Shown here one piece after another: positions 8,890-17,500 of a DNA stretch of 64,000 bases. Within the stretch, counting starts at the first letter, position 1; every line of letters begins with the position of its first letter. The notes below the pieces were generated by a model. That model saw only the letters and a program-made list of their open reading frames with translations. It was not told the origin of the DNA and searched no databases. The DNA is from UBA5070 sp035913415 (GTDB lineage: Bacteria > Fibrobacterota > Fibrobacteria > UBA5070): contig JAMIIV010000194.1 in assembly GCA_035913415.1 (NCBI GenBank), forward strand, positions 4,977 through 68,976, in the 5' to 3' direction. Made by a program: the position numbers and the translations under genes.

Positions 8890-9022
8890 GTCCTTCACCC
8901 CTAAATTTTCCTGTTGGCCTGAACCTGGGCCACAGGCCTTGCGACCAAAGCTACAGGACTCTCCGGTTGCCGGACATTTCCTGCGGAGTCGGGCCTTCGC
9001 GTGGGTTTTGTCGGAAACGGCC
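8890..9022 (+). repeat. Structured direct repeat upstream of cellulase, unit 2
   Basis: Second copy of the unit at 8726-8859, differing at scattered positions. The core (8941-8957) and the CCGG hairpin are unchanged. The outer stem reads GACTC/GAGTC here against GACTC/GGGTC in unit 1, a wobble change that keeps pairing. It ends about 60 bases before the cellulase start; a third fragment (tcattcaccca-) begins near 9054. Confidence 0.8.
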
Positions 9023-9083
9023 AGCAGGAGTGACCAATGTGTGGCATTTTGCAGTCATTCACCCACAAATCAAGGTGTCCATC

Positions 9084-10715
9084 ATGAACGCCCGTATCGC
9101 CCTTCTTGCCCTTCTCGCCACTGCGGGTGTCAGTCAGGCCATCGCGCCCGTCGAAGCCTATGGCAATCTCAAGGTCAACAAGACCACCGCCAAACTCACC
9201 GACTCCGCAGGAAATCCCGTGACCCTGCGCGGCATGAGCTTCTTCGAGAGCAAACACCCCAACGGCGGCAAGTACTACAACTCCAACGTTGTGAATTGGC
9301 TGGCCACCGATTGGAACGTCACCTTGGTGCGCGCCGCGATGGGTGTCACCACCGAGTCGTACACCGGGGGTGTGAACAAGGGCTATATCGAAGACCCCGT
9401 CGGCAACCAGGACCGCGTCGAGCGTGTCATCCAGGGCGCCATCGACGCAGGCATCTACGTGATCGTCGACTGGCACCTGCTCTCGAGTCGCGGCGGTGGT
9501 TGCGCCGACCAAGGCTGCACCAGCTACGCCGTCACCTTCTTCGGGGAACTCGCCAAGAAATACGGCAACACCCCCAACCTGATCTGGGAAATCTGGAACG
9601 AGCCCACCGTCGGCTGGTCCACGGTTGCCAATCATGCCAAGCAGGTGATTCCCGCCATTCGCAAGTACTCGAACAACCCCATTGTGGTCGGAAGCTCGGG
9701 ATACTCCTCCAACCCGCAAGAAGCGGGCTCGGAGCTCGATTCCTACGACAACATCATGTACTCCCTGCACTTCTACGCGGCCCAGGGAAGCCATGACAAC
9801 TACAAGTCCAACATCACCTCCGCCATGAGCAAGAAGCACGCGGTCATGGTCACGGAATGGGGTGTCTCCGACGCCGAGGGTGGCGCCAACGGCACCATCA
9901 GCCTGGGCAACTCGCAAACTTGGCTGGACTGGATGGACCAGAACGGCATCTCGAACGCCAACTGGTCCATCACCGACAAGGAAGAGACCTGCTCGGCGGT
10001 GAAGCCGGGCACCACCAACCTGGGTGGCTGGGCGGCCTCCGACCTCACCGCTGGCGGCACCTTCTTGAAGGCGTACTTCTTGAAGAAGAACCTCTACAAC
10101 GGTGCGCGTTTCACCCTCCCCGACACCACCACCAAAATCATCTCCGCCCTCAAGGCCGACACCGTTGCGTTGCACGTCAATGGTGTGGACACAATCACCT
10201 TCGGCGCCCAGTACAACAAGACCGTCAAGTCGTGGACCCTCACCCTCACGGGAAAGACCTCCGGCGCGGTCTACACCGCCACCGGCAATCTCACTTCGGC
10301 CGTGAGCGTCAAATGGGCCGCCACCATGAAGAAGGCCTTCACCACCAAGACCTTCCAGGCGGGTGAAGACGTTGTTGCCACCCTCACTCCGGCTGGCAAG
10401 GTCGCGGCCTCGGCCACCACTACGGTGAAGGTGCTCGCCGCCGTGGGAACCACACCCCGTGTGCAGGCTCTGGAAATGGGCTGGAACGAAGGACGCATCA
10501 CGCTTCCCTCCACCAACTTGATGAACGGCCAAGACGTTACGGTTCGGCTTGTCGGACTCGACGGACGCACCTTGTGGTCCAAGTCCGCCACCGTCCAAGA
10601 CCACGAAGGCGGAGCCGCCATCGCTCTCGATCGCCCCGACATCCGCTCCCTGGCCATCCTGGAAGTAGACGGCGGCCAGTCGCGGTTCCGCGGAAAACTC
10701 CATCCCAGGTTCTGA
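9084..10715 (+). CDS. Secreted GH5 endoglucanase (cellulase) with C-terminal sorting-like domain
   Basis: A 543-residue secreted enzyme. It has a Sec signal peptide (residues about 1-19) and a GH5 TIM barrel (about 25-320). The acid/base is E173 in IWEIWNEP and the nucleophile is E258 in VTEWG; the VDWH strand is also present. A beta-rich domain (about 350-460) and a C-terminal domain follow, the latter with GLDGRTLWSKS and ending RGKLHPRF, shared with five other secreted proteins here and resembling type IX sorting domains. It would cut internal beta-1,4-glucan bonds outside the cell. A near-duplicate follows at 10890. The start is set by the signal peptide. The tandem structured repeats just upstream may regulate it. 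Confidence 0.93.
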   Translation: MNARIALLALLATAGVSQAIAPVEAYGNLKVNKTTAKLTDSAGNPVTLRGMSFFESKHPNGGKYYNSNVVNWLATDWNVTLVRAAMGVTTESYTGGVNKGYIEDPVGNQDRVERVIQGAIDAGIYVIVDWHLLSSRGGGCADQGCTSYAVTFFGELAKKYGNTPNLIWEIWNEPTVGWSTVANHAKQVIPAIRKYSNNPIVVGSSGYSSNPQEAGSELDSYDNIMYSLHFYAAQGSHDNYKSNITSAMSKKHAVMVTEWGVSDAEGGANGTISLGNSQTWLDWMDQNGISNANWSITDKEETCSAVKPGTTNLGGWAASDLTAGGTFLKAYFLKKNLYNGARFTLPDTTTKIISALKADTVALHVNGVDTITFGAQYNKTVKSWTLTLTGKTSGAVYTATGNLTSAVSVKWAATMKKAFTTKTFQAGEDVVATLTPAGKVAASATTTVKVLAAVGTTPRVQALEMGWNEGRITLPSTNLMNGQDVTVRLVGLDGRTLWSKSATVQDHEGGAAIALDRPDIRSLAILEVDGGQSRFRGKLHPRF

Positions 10716-10739
10716 TCCGGGTTCATTCTGCCCTCTCCA

Positions 10740-10768
10740 GGCGCTCCGGCAACCGGGGCGCCTTTGCT
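10740..10768 (+). terminator. Probable terminator between the cellulase genes
   Basis: A GC-rich hairpin with GGCGCTCCGG and CCGGGGCGCC arms around CAA, one T-G mismatch position, followed by only TTTG. It is placed 25 to 50 bases after the first cellulase stop. The short T run makes it a weak call. Confidence 0.55.
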
Positions 10769-10889
10769 ATTTCTCCCTGGAAGCCCCTCCGACTCCCAGG
10801 TCCAACACGACTTGCTTCTTGGCGAATTCCCGCCCCTGTTTCCTCCGGCTCGTGCCTCCCGGTCGCGCCGATCTTCCGAAAGGAACACC

Positions 10890-12494
10890 ATGAATCGCTT
10901 CTTCCGCCTCCTCACCGCCGTGGCTCTCGCTGCCGGCCTGAGCCACGCCATCAGCGCCGTCGAGGCTCACGGCAGCCTGAAGGTCACCGGGAGCAACCTC
11001 TGTGATTCCACCGGCAAGCCGGTGACGTTGCGCGGCATGAGCCTCTACTGGAGCATGCACCCCACCGGCTACCAGTACTGGACCGAGGGTGTCGTGAAGT
11101 GGCTGCAGTCCGATTGGAACGTGACCGTAGTGCGCGCGGCCATGGGTGTCGAGACCGACGAAGGCTCGGGAAACAAGGGCTGGATCGACGATCCCAAGAC
11201 CCAATACGAACGTCTGGACAAGGTGATGCAGGCGGCTGTCGAAGCGGGCATCTACGTGGTCGTCGACTGGCACGCGCACATGATGCACACCGATTCGGCC
11301 AAGATCTTCTTCGACTCGATGGCCCGCAAGTGGGGCAACACGCCCAACGTCATCTGGGAAATCTGGAACGAACCCAACATGGATCTGGAACTGGGACCCG
11401 TGTACACCTGGGCCGAAATCGCCCAGTACGCGGCACAGGTCATTCCGGTCATCCGCAAGTACAGCAAGAATCCCATCATTGTGGGAACCCCCATCTATTC
11501 CTCGACCCCACACCAGGTTGGCACCGAGCTCCACGCGTTCACCAACATCTTGTACACCCTCCACTTCTACGCCACCACACACACCTTCCGGAATGTCATC
11601 GGGGAGGCCATGGGCCAAGGGCACGCGGTCTTCGCCTCCGAGTGGGGTACGACCTTGGCCAGCGGCTCCGGCACGGTCAATCTGACCTCCTCCCAGCTCT
11701 GGCTCGACACCATGGACGCCCGCGGGGTCTCCAGTTGCAACTGGTCCATCGCCGATGCCGTCGAAACCTCTGCCGCCCTGGTCCCCAAGGCATCTCCCGC
11801 AGGTGGCTGGGACACCACCATGCTGAAGCTCTCCGGCCAATTCGTGCGTCGCTACTTCCGCGCCAAGAACCTCTTCAACGGCGCCCGCTACACCGGCCCG
11901 GACACCACCACGCTCATGACCCTTCCCCTGACGCCCTCCAGGAACATGGTCCTCGCCAACGGCTCGGATACGGTCGTGTTCAAGGCCCGCTACAGCAAGA
12001 TGGTCACGTCCTGGCAGCTCACGCTCACAGGCCAGACCTCGGGCGCCGTCTTCACCGCCAGCGGCGCCAGCACCGACAGTGTCAGCGTGAAATGGGCCGC
12101 CACCATGAAAAAAGCCTTCACCACCAAGACCTTCCAGAATGGCGAGATCGTGCAAGCGGTGCTGACTCCCGTCAGCGGCTCGGGTGCGGCAGCCTGCTTG
12201 GCCACGGTTGGCATCGGGGTCACCTCGGTCGGCCCTCGTGCGATTCCCGTCAGCGCTTCGTGGGGTTCCACCCTCACCGTTCCGGGAGCAACTCTCGCGG
12301 GCACCTCGCGCTCGGTGGTTGTCCGCCTGATCGGCATGGATGGCCGGGTGATGTCCACCCATTCGGCCGCCGCCGAAAACGTGCCGGGCGGCATCTCGGT
12401 GCTGTTGGCGCGCCCGCGCCAGTCCACCCTGGCCCTGCTGGAAATCGAATCCGGCGACAAGGTCTACCGCGCCAAGCTCGCCCCGACCTTCTGA
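10890..12494 (+). CDS. Secreted GH5 endoglucanase, tandem paralogue
   Basis: A 534-residue paralogue of the preceding gene with the same layout: signal peptide (about 1-20), GH5 barrel with acid/base E161 in IWEIWNEP and nucleophile E251 in ASEWG, beta-rich domain, and a C-terminal domain with GMDGRVMS ending AKLAPTF. The stretches KWAATMKKAFTTKTFQ and VTLRGMS are shared almost exactly with the upstream copy, so the pair arose by duplication, while loops around the active site (DWHAHMMH here, DWHLLSSRG upstream) differ and may change substrate range. An AAAGGAA ribosome site precedes the ATG. It is probably co-expressed with, or read independently from, the first copy, depending on the weak hairpin between them. 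Confidence 0.93.
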   Translation: MNRFFRLLTAVALAAGLSHAISAVEAHGSLKVTGSNLCDSTGKPVTLRGMSLYWSMHPTGYQYWTEGVVKWLQSDWNVTVVRAAMGVETDEGSGNKGWIDDPKTQYERLDKVMQAAVEAGIYVVVDWHAHMMHTDSAKIFFDSMARKWGNTPNVIWEIWNEPNMDLELGPVYTWAEIAQYAAQVIPVIRKYSKNPIIVGTPIYSSTPHQVGTELHAFTNILYTLHFYATTHTFRNVIGEAMGQGHAVFASEWGTTLASGSGTVNLTSSQLWLDTMDARGVSSCNWSIADAVETSAALVPKASPAGGWDTTMLKLSGQFVRRYFRAKNLFNGARYTGPDTTTLMTLPLTPSRNMVLANGSDTVVFKARYSKMVTSWQLTLTGQTSGAVFTASGASTDSVSVKWAATMKKAFTTKTFQNGEIVQAVLTPVSGSGAAACLATVGIGVTSVGPRAIPVSASWGSTLTVPGATLAGTSRSVVVRLIGMDGRVMSTHSAAAENVPGGISVLLARPRQSTLALLEIESGDKVYRAKLAPTF

Positions 12495-12505
12495 TCCTTG
12501 GCTTT

Positions 12506-12539
12506 CAGCCCCTGTAATGCTAAAAGCACACAGGGGCTG
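12506..12539. terminator. Hairpin between convergent cellulase and pseudopilin genes
   Basis: The perfect 10-base inverted repeat CAGCCCCTGT / ACAGGGGCTG has a 14-base loop. It lies between two convergent stop codons, so it may stop transcription from both sides, though it lacks a T tract. Confidence 0.5.
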
Positions 12540-12559
12540 CGGGCACCTCGCGGTGGCGG

Positions 12560-14857
12560 TTAGCGGTATTCCCCTTCGGGGATGAATTGCAGGACACTGT
12601 GCCGAGCTGCCAAGGTCCGCGTCGATTTGACTGCTGCGGCACTGGAGCCTCCGCTGGGGTCGGCCAGAAGCCCCGGAAAGGCCGACGAGATCGCATCGAA
12701 GACCGGTTGGGAGTTCACGATGGTGAGATTGGCGCTGCCGTTTCCGGTAACGCTGGCGCCGCCTCCCACGAAGTGGATCGCCCCACGAAGGGTTGCCGTC
12801 CCCCAGGTCATCTGCCCCGAGAAACTCGGATCGAAGCGGATGTAGCCAGCGAAGTCGCCCGGCGATCCGAAGTTCCCCAGATTTCCGCCGGTACGAACCC
12901 AGAGGAACTGCAGATCCGAGGTGGTCGCCGACGATGGCCACTTGCCGTTGACGTTCACGGTCTTCTCGATGATCCACAGCATCTTGCCGGAGAAGCTTCC
13001 GACGGAGTCCTTGAGCGCCCCGATGGGACTGGTGGAGTGGACGCGCACGATGGCCCACCCGTTGGACTTCTTGAATCTCTGGTAGATCTTGTTGATGTCC
13101 GCTGCCGACAGATTGTCGGTCCGCGAACCCGCGGCCAGCAAGCTGTCGGTTGTCAGGTCGATCACCCCGCTCACCTTCGAGTAATCGGCGGTCTGCACCT
13201 GGTTCCATGTCTTGGATGTGCTCAGGTCCAGGTCGTTGGATGTGTATGGCCTGGCATAGGCGGTGGCGGCGACCGGACTGGGAGCCGAGAACAGGTCGAC
13301 GGGAGCGGAGGTTCCGGTGTTGCACCCGGAGGCGTTGGAGGTGGTGGAACCCGTCACCCGAGGATCGCCGCCGCTGGAAATGCAGGGGGCTGCGTCGTAG
13401 CGCCAGACCTTGCGGGCCGCTCCGACCTGGAAAGCCCAGCGGCCGCTGCCCGCGTTCTGCCCGAAATTCCCGTTGACGTTCCCCTTCATCAACAAGGTGT
13501 CGCCCAGCGACATGCCCCCGTTGAAGTTCCCCTGCTGGTCGGGGGCCTGCAGGAAGGTGGTTCCGTCCACCCGGATGCCATCGATGGCGGAAATATTGAA
13601 GACACCACTCCAAAGCTGCGCCTTGCCCTTCACCCAGATGGCTCCAGGATTGTTCTTCTGGTCGACCGGCGCCTTCCAAAGCGCGTTGCCGTTGACCGTG
13701 ACCGTGGATCCCTCGGCACGGAATCGCTCGAAGGCCCAGGCGACGCCTCCGGTGTGCCACGCCCCCAGGTTTCCGACCACCGTCAGCGACCCCGATAGGA
13801 CGTAGTCGTCGACCACCCCTCCCCCACGACCGATGTAGAGGTTCCCGTAGGAATGCGCCGCGTTGACGTTGTGGCGCAAACAACCGTCGAAGAAGGCGCT
13901 TCCCCCCACGGTCGTGGCGGCGTTGATCTCCCGGCAGGCGGTCTTGAACCACAACTGCCCCCCGACGGACAAGGGCGCGGTGGTGTTCCAGGTTCCTGCC
14001 GAATGTCCACCGGCCACCTCCAGGTGGTCCGTCACGGTGAGCGCTCCGTTCATGGTGGTGATGCCCCCCTTCACCACGAGGCTCCTGCGGAAGGTCATCG
14101 GACCGGTCGCGTTCGTGTACAGGTCCCCTCCGATCACCGAATTGCTGTCGACGGTGATGGGTGCATTGGTGTTGAAATCGCCGCTGACCCGCAGCTTGCC
14201 GTTGACCGTGAAGGTCGCGGCGCCGTTGAGGCTGGTGCTGCCGCTGATGTAGACGTTTCCTGTCACCGAGGTGCCCATGTTGGAATTGGCCAGGGAACCG
14301 TTCAGATACAGCGCGTAGTCGTTGGTGGACGAGGTCGCCCGCGAGACCGGGACATGCATGCCCATCATCCGATACGAAGCCAGCACCGTGATCGGATCGG
14401 CGTTGCGCCCCTTGGCGGTGCTCTCCAGGGTGATGCGAACGCCGTCGGAAGGGGGGCCGCTGGCGTCCCCGATGTCCATCGACACCACTCTCACCTTCAC
14501 GGCCGACTCGTCCGGGCCTTCACCGACGGGGAGCCAACCGGGATCCGTCGACTGCAAGGTGAAGGGGACGTTCGCCAGGTTCATCCACTGCCGCGGAGTG
14601 CCCGAGGACGAATCCGCCACGAACGCCCCCAACTGGGTCGCGGCGTTGGTCGGATTGGCGGCCATGGCCTGCAAGGCCAGCGAGATGGCGCTGCGCGTGG
14701 CCACGTCGCGCGAGCGCAGATCGAGGACGGATCCTGTCACCCCGGAATCGCGCGCGGCGAACTGCAGCCCCATGAAACCGAGCATCGTGAAGAAGACCAC
14801 GATGCCCAGCACCAGGAGCATGGCGATCCCCCGCTTGGGACGTGGCCTAGAGGACAT
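12560..14857 (-). CDS. PilX-like large pseudopilin with beta-helix-like passenger
   Basis: A 765-residue protein. The N-terminus has a short basic leader, KRG, then a hydrophobic helix (about residues 11-30), the plan of PilX/GspK-type minor pilins, but without the usual Glu at mature position 5. The rest is unusually long: residues about 170-420 hold repeated short strands rich in G, N, T and V (for example NVYISGSTSLNG, GDLYTNATG), which suggests a right-handed beta-helix. It is the last gene of a four-gene pseudopilin operon and overlaps the preceding gene by 11 bases. It could cap a pilus or secretion pseudopilus, or act as an adhesin. Passenger function is inferred only. Confidence 0.75.
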   Translation of the reverse strand: MSSRPRPKRGIAMLLVLGIVVFFTMLGFMGLQFAARDSGVTGSVLDLRSRDVATRSAISLALQAMAANPTNAATQLGAFVADSSSGTPRQWMNLANVPFTLQSTDPGWLPVGEGPDESAVKVRVVSMDIGDASGPPSDGVRITLESTAKGRNADPITVLASYRMMGMHVPVSRATSSTNDYALYLNGSLANSNMGTSVTGNVYISGSTSLNGAATFTVNGKLRVSGDFNTNAPITVDSNSVIGGDLYTNATGPMTFRRSLVVKGGITTMNGALTVTDHLEVAGGHSAGTWNTTAPLSVGGQLWFKTACREINAATTVGGSAFFDGCLRHNVNAAHSYGNLYIGRGGGVVDDYVLSGSLTVVGNLGAWHTGGVAWAFERFRAEGSTVTVNGNALWKAPVDQKNNPGAIWVKGKAQLWSGVFNISAIDGIRVDGTTFLQAPDQQGNFNGGMSLGDTLLMKGNVNGNFGQNAGSGRWAFQVGAARKVWRYDAAPCISSGGDPRVTGSTTSNASGCNTGTSAPVDLFSAPSPVAATAYARPYTSNDLDLSTSKTWNQVQTADYSKVSGVIDLTTDSLLAAGSRTDNLSAADINKIYQRFKKSNGWAIVRVHSTSPIGALKDSVGSFSGKMLWIIEKTVNVNGKWPSSATTSDLQFLWVRTGGNLGNFGSPGDFAGYIRFDPSFSGQMTWGTATLRGAIHFVGGGASVTGNGSANLTIVNSQPVFDAISSAFPGLLADPSGGSSAAAVKSTRTLAARHSVLQFIPEGEYR

Positions 14858-16121
14858 TGTTCACCACCGGGATGATGCGCTCGTACAGGATGTGGGACCG
14901 GGTCGCGGCGGTACCCGAGGCGGTGTATCCACCCATCGTGGTGTCGCCGAGCTGGCGAGCGGTGAACGACGGGGCGATGGCCTCCCCGTTGGACGCGGGG
15001 GTGTTGGCCAGAAGGAAGATCCGGATCGCACCCACCTGGGACATCTCGGCCGGAGTGGGGGCGTAGAGCCAACGGAAGTAGCGGGCCCGGTTGGCCCGAC
15101 GCACCTGGAAGTCCTTGAGGGTCAGGGTCTGGGTCCCCGCGGTGGCACCCGCGCGAAGCCGCCCCTTGACGGCGACCTGGAGGGTGCCGTTGCCTCCCCC
15201 GTTGACCCCCAGGAACAGTTCGTAGCGCTGCCACACCCCCGACAGGAGGGGGGCCCGGAACGCCACGGTGGTGGGTTCGGTGTTGTCGGAGCGCACCAGA
15301 GCCAATCGCAGTCCCGCGTTGTTGGTCGGCCAGGTGGTGTCGTACCCGTTGGTGGATTCGAGGAAGGCGTCGTTGACGCTGGCGTCGAAGGTCACCTTGT
15401 AGGCCTCGCCGGCGGTGGCCGTGTCGATGGCCTGGGTGATCAGAGCGGTGCGCGTATCGGTTGTGAAGCCGCTCAAGACCACCTCGGGGGCGGTTCCTCC
15501 GATGGTCAGGGGGAATCCGGCGAAGCCGCTCCAGCGGGCCGGGTCTCGGGTCTTGTCGGGGGTGAGGTTGGTCGGGTAGTCGTCCACCGCCGTGACCATG
15601 CCGTACTGGATCTGGAAACTCGCGACGTTCTCGAGGAAAGGAATCCAGGCCGCGGTGGCATCGGTGGGATCGGTGCGGTAGCGGCGTTCCAGACGCCCCG
15701 ATAGCAGGCGGTAGGAGACTTCGCGGAATTGGCTCGCACCTCCGGTACCGCACGCGGTCAGGACACCCGACGAGGGAATCTCGTAGTAGCGCACGGAGAT
15801 CTGATCACCCGTGGTGCGCGACGAGGAATTGGTGGCCGAGATCGCGTCGCCCGCGGCCGAGAAGTGGGTCTCGGTGCAGTGCGTCACGTTCTGCGAGATC
15901 CGCGATGTCCCGAGGATCCGGTTGGCGTATCCGGCATTGCGCAGTTCCTCTTCGATGATGCGCATCGCCTCGCGGGCATCGGCCTGCATCTTGACCTTCT
16001 CGCGGGTGCGGCGGTAGTTCGCCGATTCCCCCGAGAACATTCCCAGCGCGATCCATGCCAGAATCCCGGTGAGGACCATCGCCACCAGGAGCTCCAGCAG
16101 GGTGAGGCCGCGGCGGATCAT
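14847..16121 (-). CDS. PilW-type minor pseudopilin
   Basis: A 424-residue protein with a type IV pilin N-terminus: MIRRG followed by LTLLELLVAM, with Glu at mature position 5 and cleavage expected after the glycine by the prepilin peptidase. The helix continues through KMQADAREAMRIIEEELRNAGY, the hallmark of PilW-like minor pilins, and a large beta-rich C-terminal part follows. The ATG overlaps the stop of the upstream PilV-type gene as ATGA, so translation is coupled. It would act in the inner membrane as a priming minor pilin of a type IV pilus or pseudopilus; no assembly ATPase or secretin genes are in the window. Confidence 0.85.
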   Translation of the reverse strand: MIRRGLTLLELLVAMVLTGILAWIALGMFSGESANYRRTREKVKMQADAREAMRIIEEELRNAGYANRILGTSRISQNVTHCTETHFSAAGDAISATNSSSRTTGDQISVRYYEIPSSGVLTACGTGGASQFREVSYRLLSGRLERRYRTDPTDATAAWIPFLENVASFQIQYGMVTAVDDYPTNLTPDKTRDPARWSGFAGFPLTIGGTAPEVVLSGFTTDTRTALITQAIDTATAGEAYKVTFDASVNDAFLESTNGYDTTWPTNNAGLRLALVRSDNTEPTTVAFRAPLLSGVWQRYELFLGVNGGGNGTLQVAVKGRLRAGATAGTQTLTLKDFQVRRANRARYFRWLYAPTPAEMSQVGAIRIFLLANTPASNGEAIAPSFTARQLGDTTMGGYTASGTAATRSHILYERIIPVVNNVL

Positions 16122-16498
16122 CGGTAGAGCCCGTCGCGTCGCAGGACCTCGCGCAGGAAGACGGTGTGCGTCTTGCCCGCCTGCAGCCACGAGACGCCCA
16201 CCACCACCCGCTCGCTGCCGTCGGCGTTCGTGCTCTTGGACAGGGCCGCCGCATAGGTGGTTCCGGCGAGAGTCGTGGTGCTCGTGCTGCTCTGGACCTT
16301 GTACGAGGGCAGGATGCTCACCGAATCCAGCACGAGCTGCCCGTACGAATACGCCTGATCCATCCGGAAATTGGCGGTCACGGCCTTGCGCGAGGAAACG
16401 ATCATGGTGGTCAACCCCGGCAGCACCAGCCCGAGGATCACCATGGCGACCAGCACCTCCACGAGCGTGTATCCGCTGGCGCGTTTCGCGCCGGTCAT
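16118..16498 (-). CDS. PilV-type minor pseudopilin
   Basis: A 126-residue protein with a class III signal: RASG cleaved before YTLVEVLVAMVILG, with Glu at mature position 5. Its size and position match PilV/GspI minor pilins. The start at 16498 overlaps the stop of the upstream GspH-like gene as ATGA; an alternative ATG 12 bases earlier (16510) adds MEQV and cannot be excluded. It is followed by the PilW-type gene with a 4-base overlap. It probably forms the pilus tip complex with the three neighbouring pseudopilins. Confidence 0.82.
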   Translation of the reverse strand: MTGAKRASGYTLVEVLVAMVILGLVLPGLTTMIVSSRKAVTANFRMDQAYSYGQLVLDSVSILPSYKVQSSTSTTTLAGTTYAAALSKSTNADGSERVVVGVSWLQAGKTHTVFLREVLRRDGLYR

Positions 16499-17160
16499 GA
16501 CTTGCTCCATGCGCCGGCCCAGGCCCAGCGCTGAACCTGCAGGCTGGCCTGCGTGCCGCGATCGTTGTACAGCACGGCAGCGGCCGCCCCTTTGCTTCGC
16601 GTGGTGGTCAAGTACACAACGCCCGTCTCCAGATCGGGGACTCCGCGCGAGACACAAGCGGTAATCGATGCGTCCCAGCTACCCGCCCCCGTTGCCGCAC
16701 CCTCCAGGCAATCGTCGGTGGCCGAACCAGCCCCCAGGCCAGAGGCGAGCACCGCGGTCGAGGCGAAACCCTCCGTCGCCGGAACCGCCTCGGGCAGGGT
16801 GCCAAACCCGGAGTGGAATCCGATCACCACCGTCTTGGCCAGATCATGGGTGCGCACCAGGGCATCTCCGGCTCCCGCGTCGCAGACCAGATTCGCGCCA
16901 TCCTCCCGGTAGATCCGCCACTGCGAGAGCGCTGGATCCAGGACCAGGTAGTGACGCTTGCGGGTCTTCACGGTCTCCGTGCGCATCCACAGCAGATCCT
17001 GGAACAGAGTCTGGGCGTCGCCTTCCATCTGCCGGCGGCCTTGCGCCGTGAAGAATCGCGGGACCACCAGGCCCGCCAGGAGGCCCACGACGACGACGAC
17101 GGTGAGGACCTCGACCATCGTCACACCAGTTCGCCTTGACCCGTCCTTCCGCTCACCCAT
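16495..17160 (-). CDS. GspH/FimT-type pseudopilin
   Basis: A 221-residue pseudopilin. The class III leader ends at RRTG, and the mature helix begins VTMVEVLTVVVVVGL with Glu at position 5. The following QMEGDAQTLFQDLLWMRTETV region and beta-rich C-terminus fit the GspH/FimT family, with four cysteines that may pair. It is the first gene of the operon 17160 to 12560 (GspH, PilV, PilW, PilX-like). The start at 17160 has GGAG just upstream; the frame is open to 17205, but the extra residues do not resemble a leader. Expected at the inner membrane as a minor pilus or secretion component. Confidence 0.82.
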   Translation of the reverse strand: MGERKDGSRRTGVTMVEVLTVVVVVGLLAGLVVPRFFTAQGRRQMEGDAQTLFQDLLWMRTETVKTRKRHYLVLDPALSQWRIYREDGANLVCDAGAGDALVRTHDLAKTVVIGFHSGFGTLPEAVPATEGFASTAVLASGLGAGSATDDCLEGAATGAGSWDASITACVSRGVPDLETGVVYLTTTRSKGAAAAVLYNDRGTQASLQVQRWAWAGAWSKS

Positions 17161-17500
17161 CGCTCCACCTCTGGAGAGGGGGTGGCCGGGAAACTTCCTG
17201 GCCACCGCGCGAGCTCACTATACCATCTCGCAACTATGGTCGCAATCGGCCAAGCATGTCTGGTGGTCGAGCTTGCTCCCCGGTAGTCGAGCTTGTCCTC
17301 GGTGGTCGAGCTTGTCGAGACCCACCCGGCTGGTCTCGACAAGCTCGACCACCGGACGATACGCTCGGCCACAGGGAAATACCTACGGCAATCCTACACG
17401 TTCCGACACCCCAGCAATACTGTGCCCAGGGCCGCAACAACCCTCTGCTTGTGAACAACCTTCCGCATGTTCCGCTGGCTTGGTACGGAGCTAATATCCC
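17161..17500. other. Intergenic region with palindromic repeat
   Basis: Noncoding region upstream of the pseudopilin operon and downstream of the thioesterase gene, so promoter sequences of the pseudopilin operon should lie in it. It holds one copy of the dispersed repeat (17260-17355). Nothing else was recognised. Confidence 0.65.
17260..17355. repeat. Dispersed palindromic repeat, copy 2
   Basis: The core at 17300-17354 has arms CGGTGGTCGAGCTTGTCGAG and GGTCTCGACAAGCTCGACCA, perfect complements over more than 20 bases. It is preceded by two partial half-sites, GGTGGTCGAGCTTG and CGGTAGTCGAGCTTG, giving a block like a small BIME. Confidence 0.88.

Larger units (their letters stand above)
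8574..9083. other. Intergenic region with dispersed palindrome and tandem structured repeats
   Basis: Noncoding region between ychF and the first cellulase. It contains one copy of the dispersed palindromic repeat (8626-8714) and two directly repeated 134-base units (8726-9022), listed separately. A frame remains open through it in line with the cellulase, but the repeated DNA and the signal peptide at 9084 argue against coding. Confidence 0.7.

Noticed and set aside
8726..9022. Firm annotation of the tandem repeats as GEMM cyclic di-GMP riboswitches
   Set aside because: Part of the core matches, but the GAAA tetraloop hairpin and one core G are absent, so only a suggestion is justified without a covariance search.
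8622..9083. Open frame continuing upstream from the first cellulase
   Set aside because: It is built from repeated DNA, and the signal peptide at 9084 marks the true start.
10767..13952. Long minus-strand frame antisense to the second cellulase and running into the pilin-like gene in another frame
   Set aside because: It overlaps two well-supported genes and its product has no recognisable domain; it is a codon-bias artefact.
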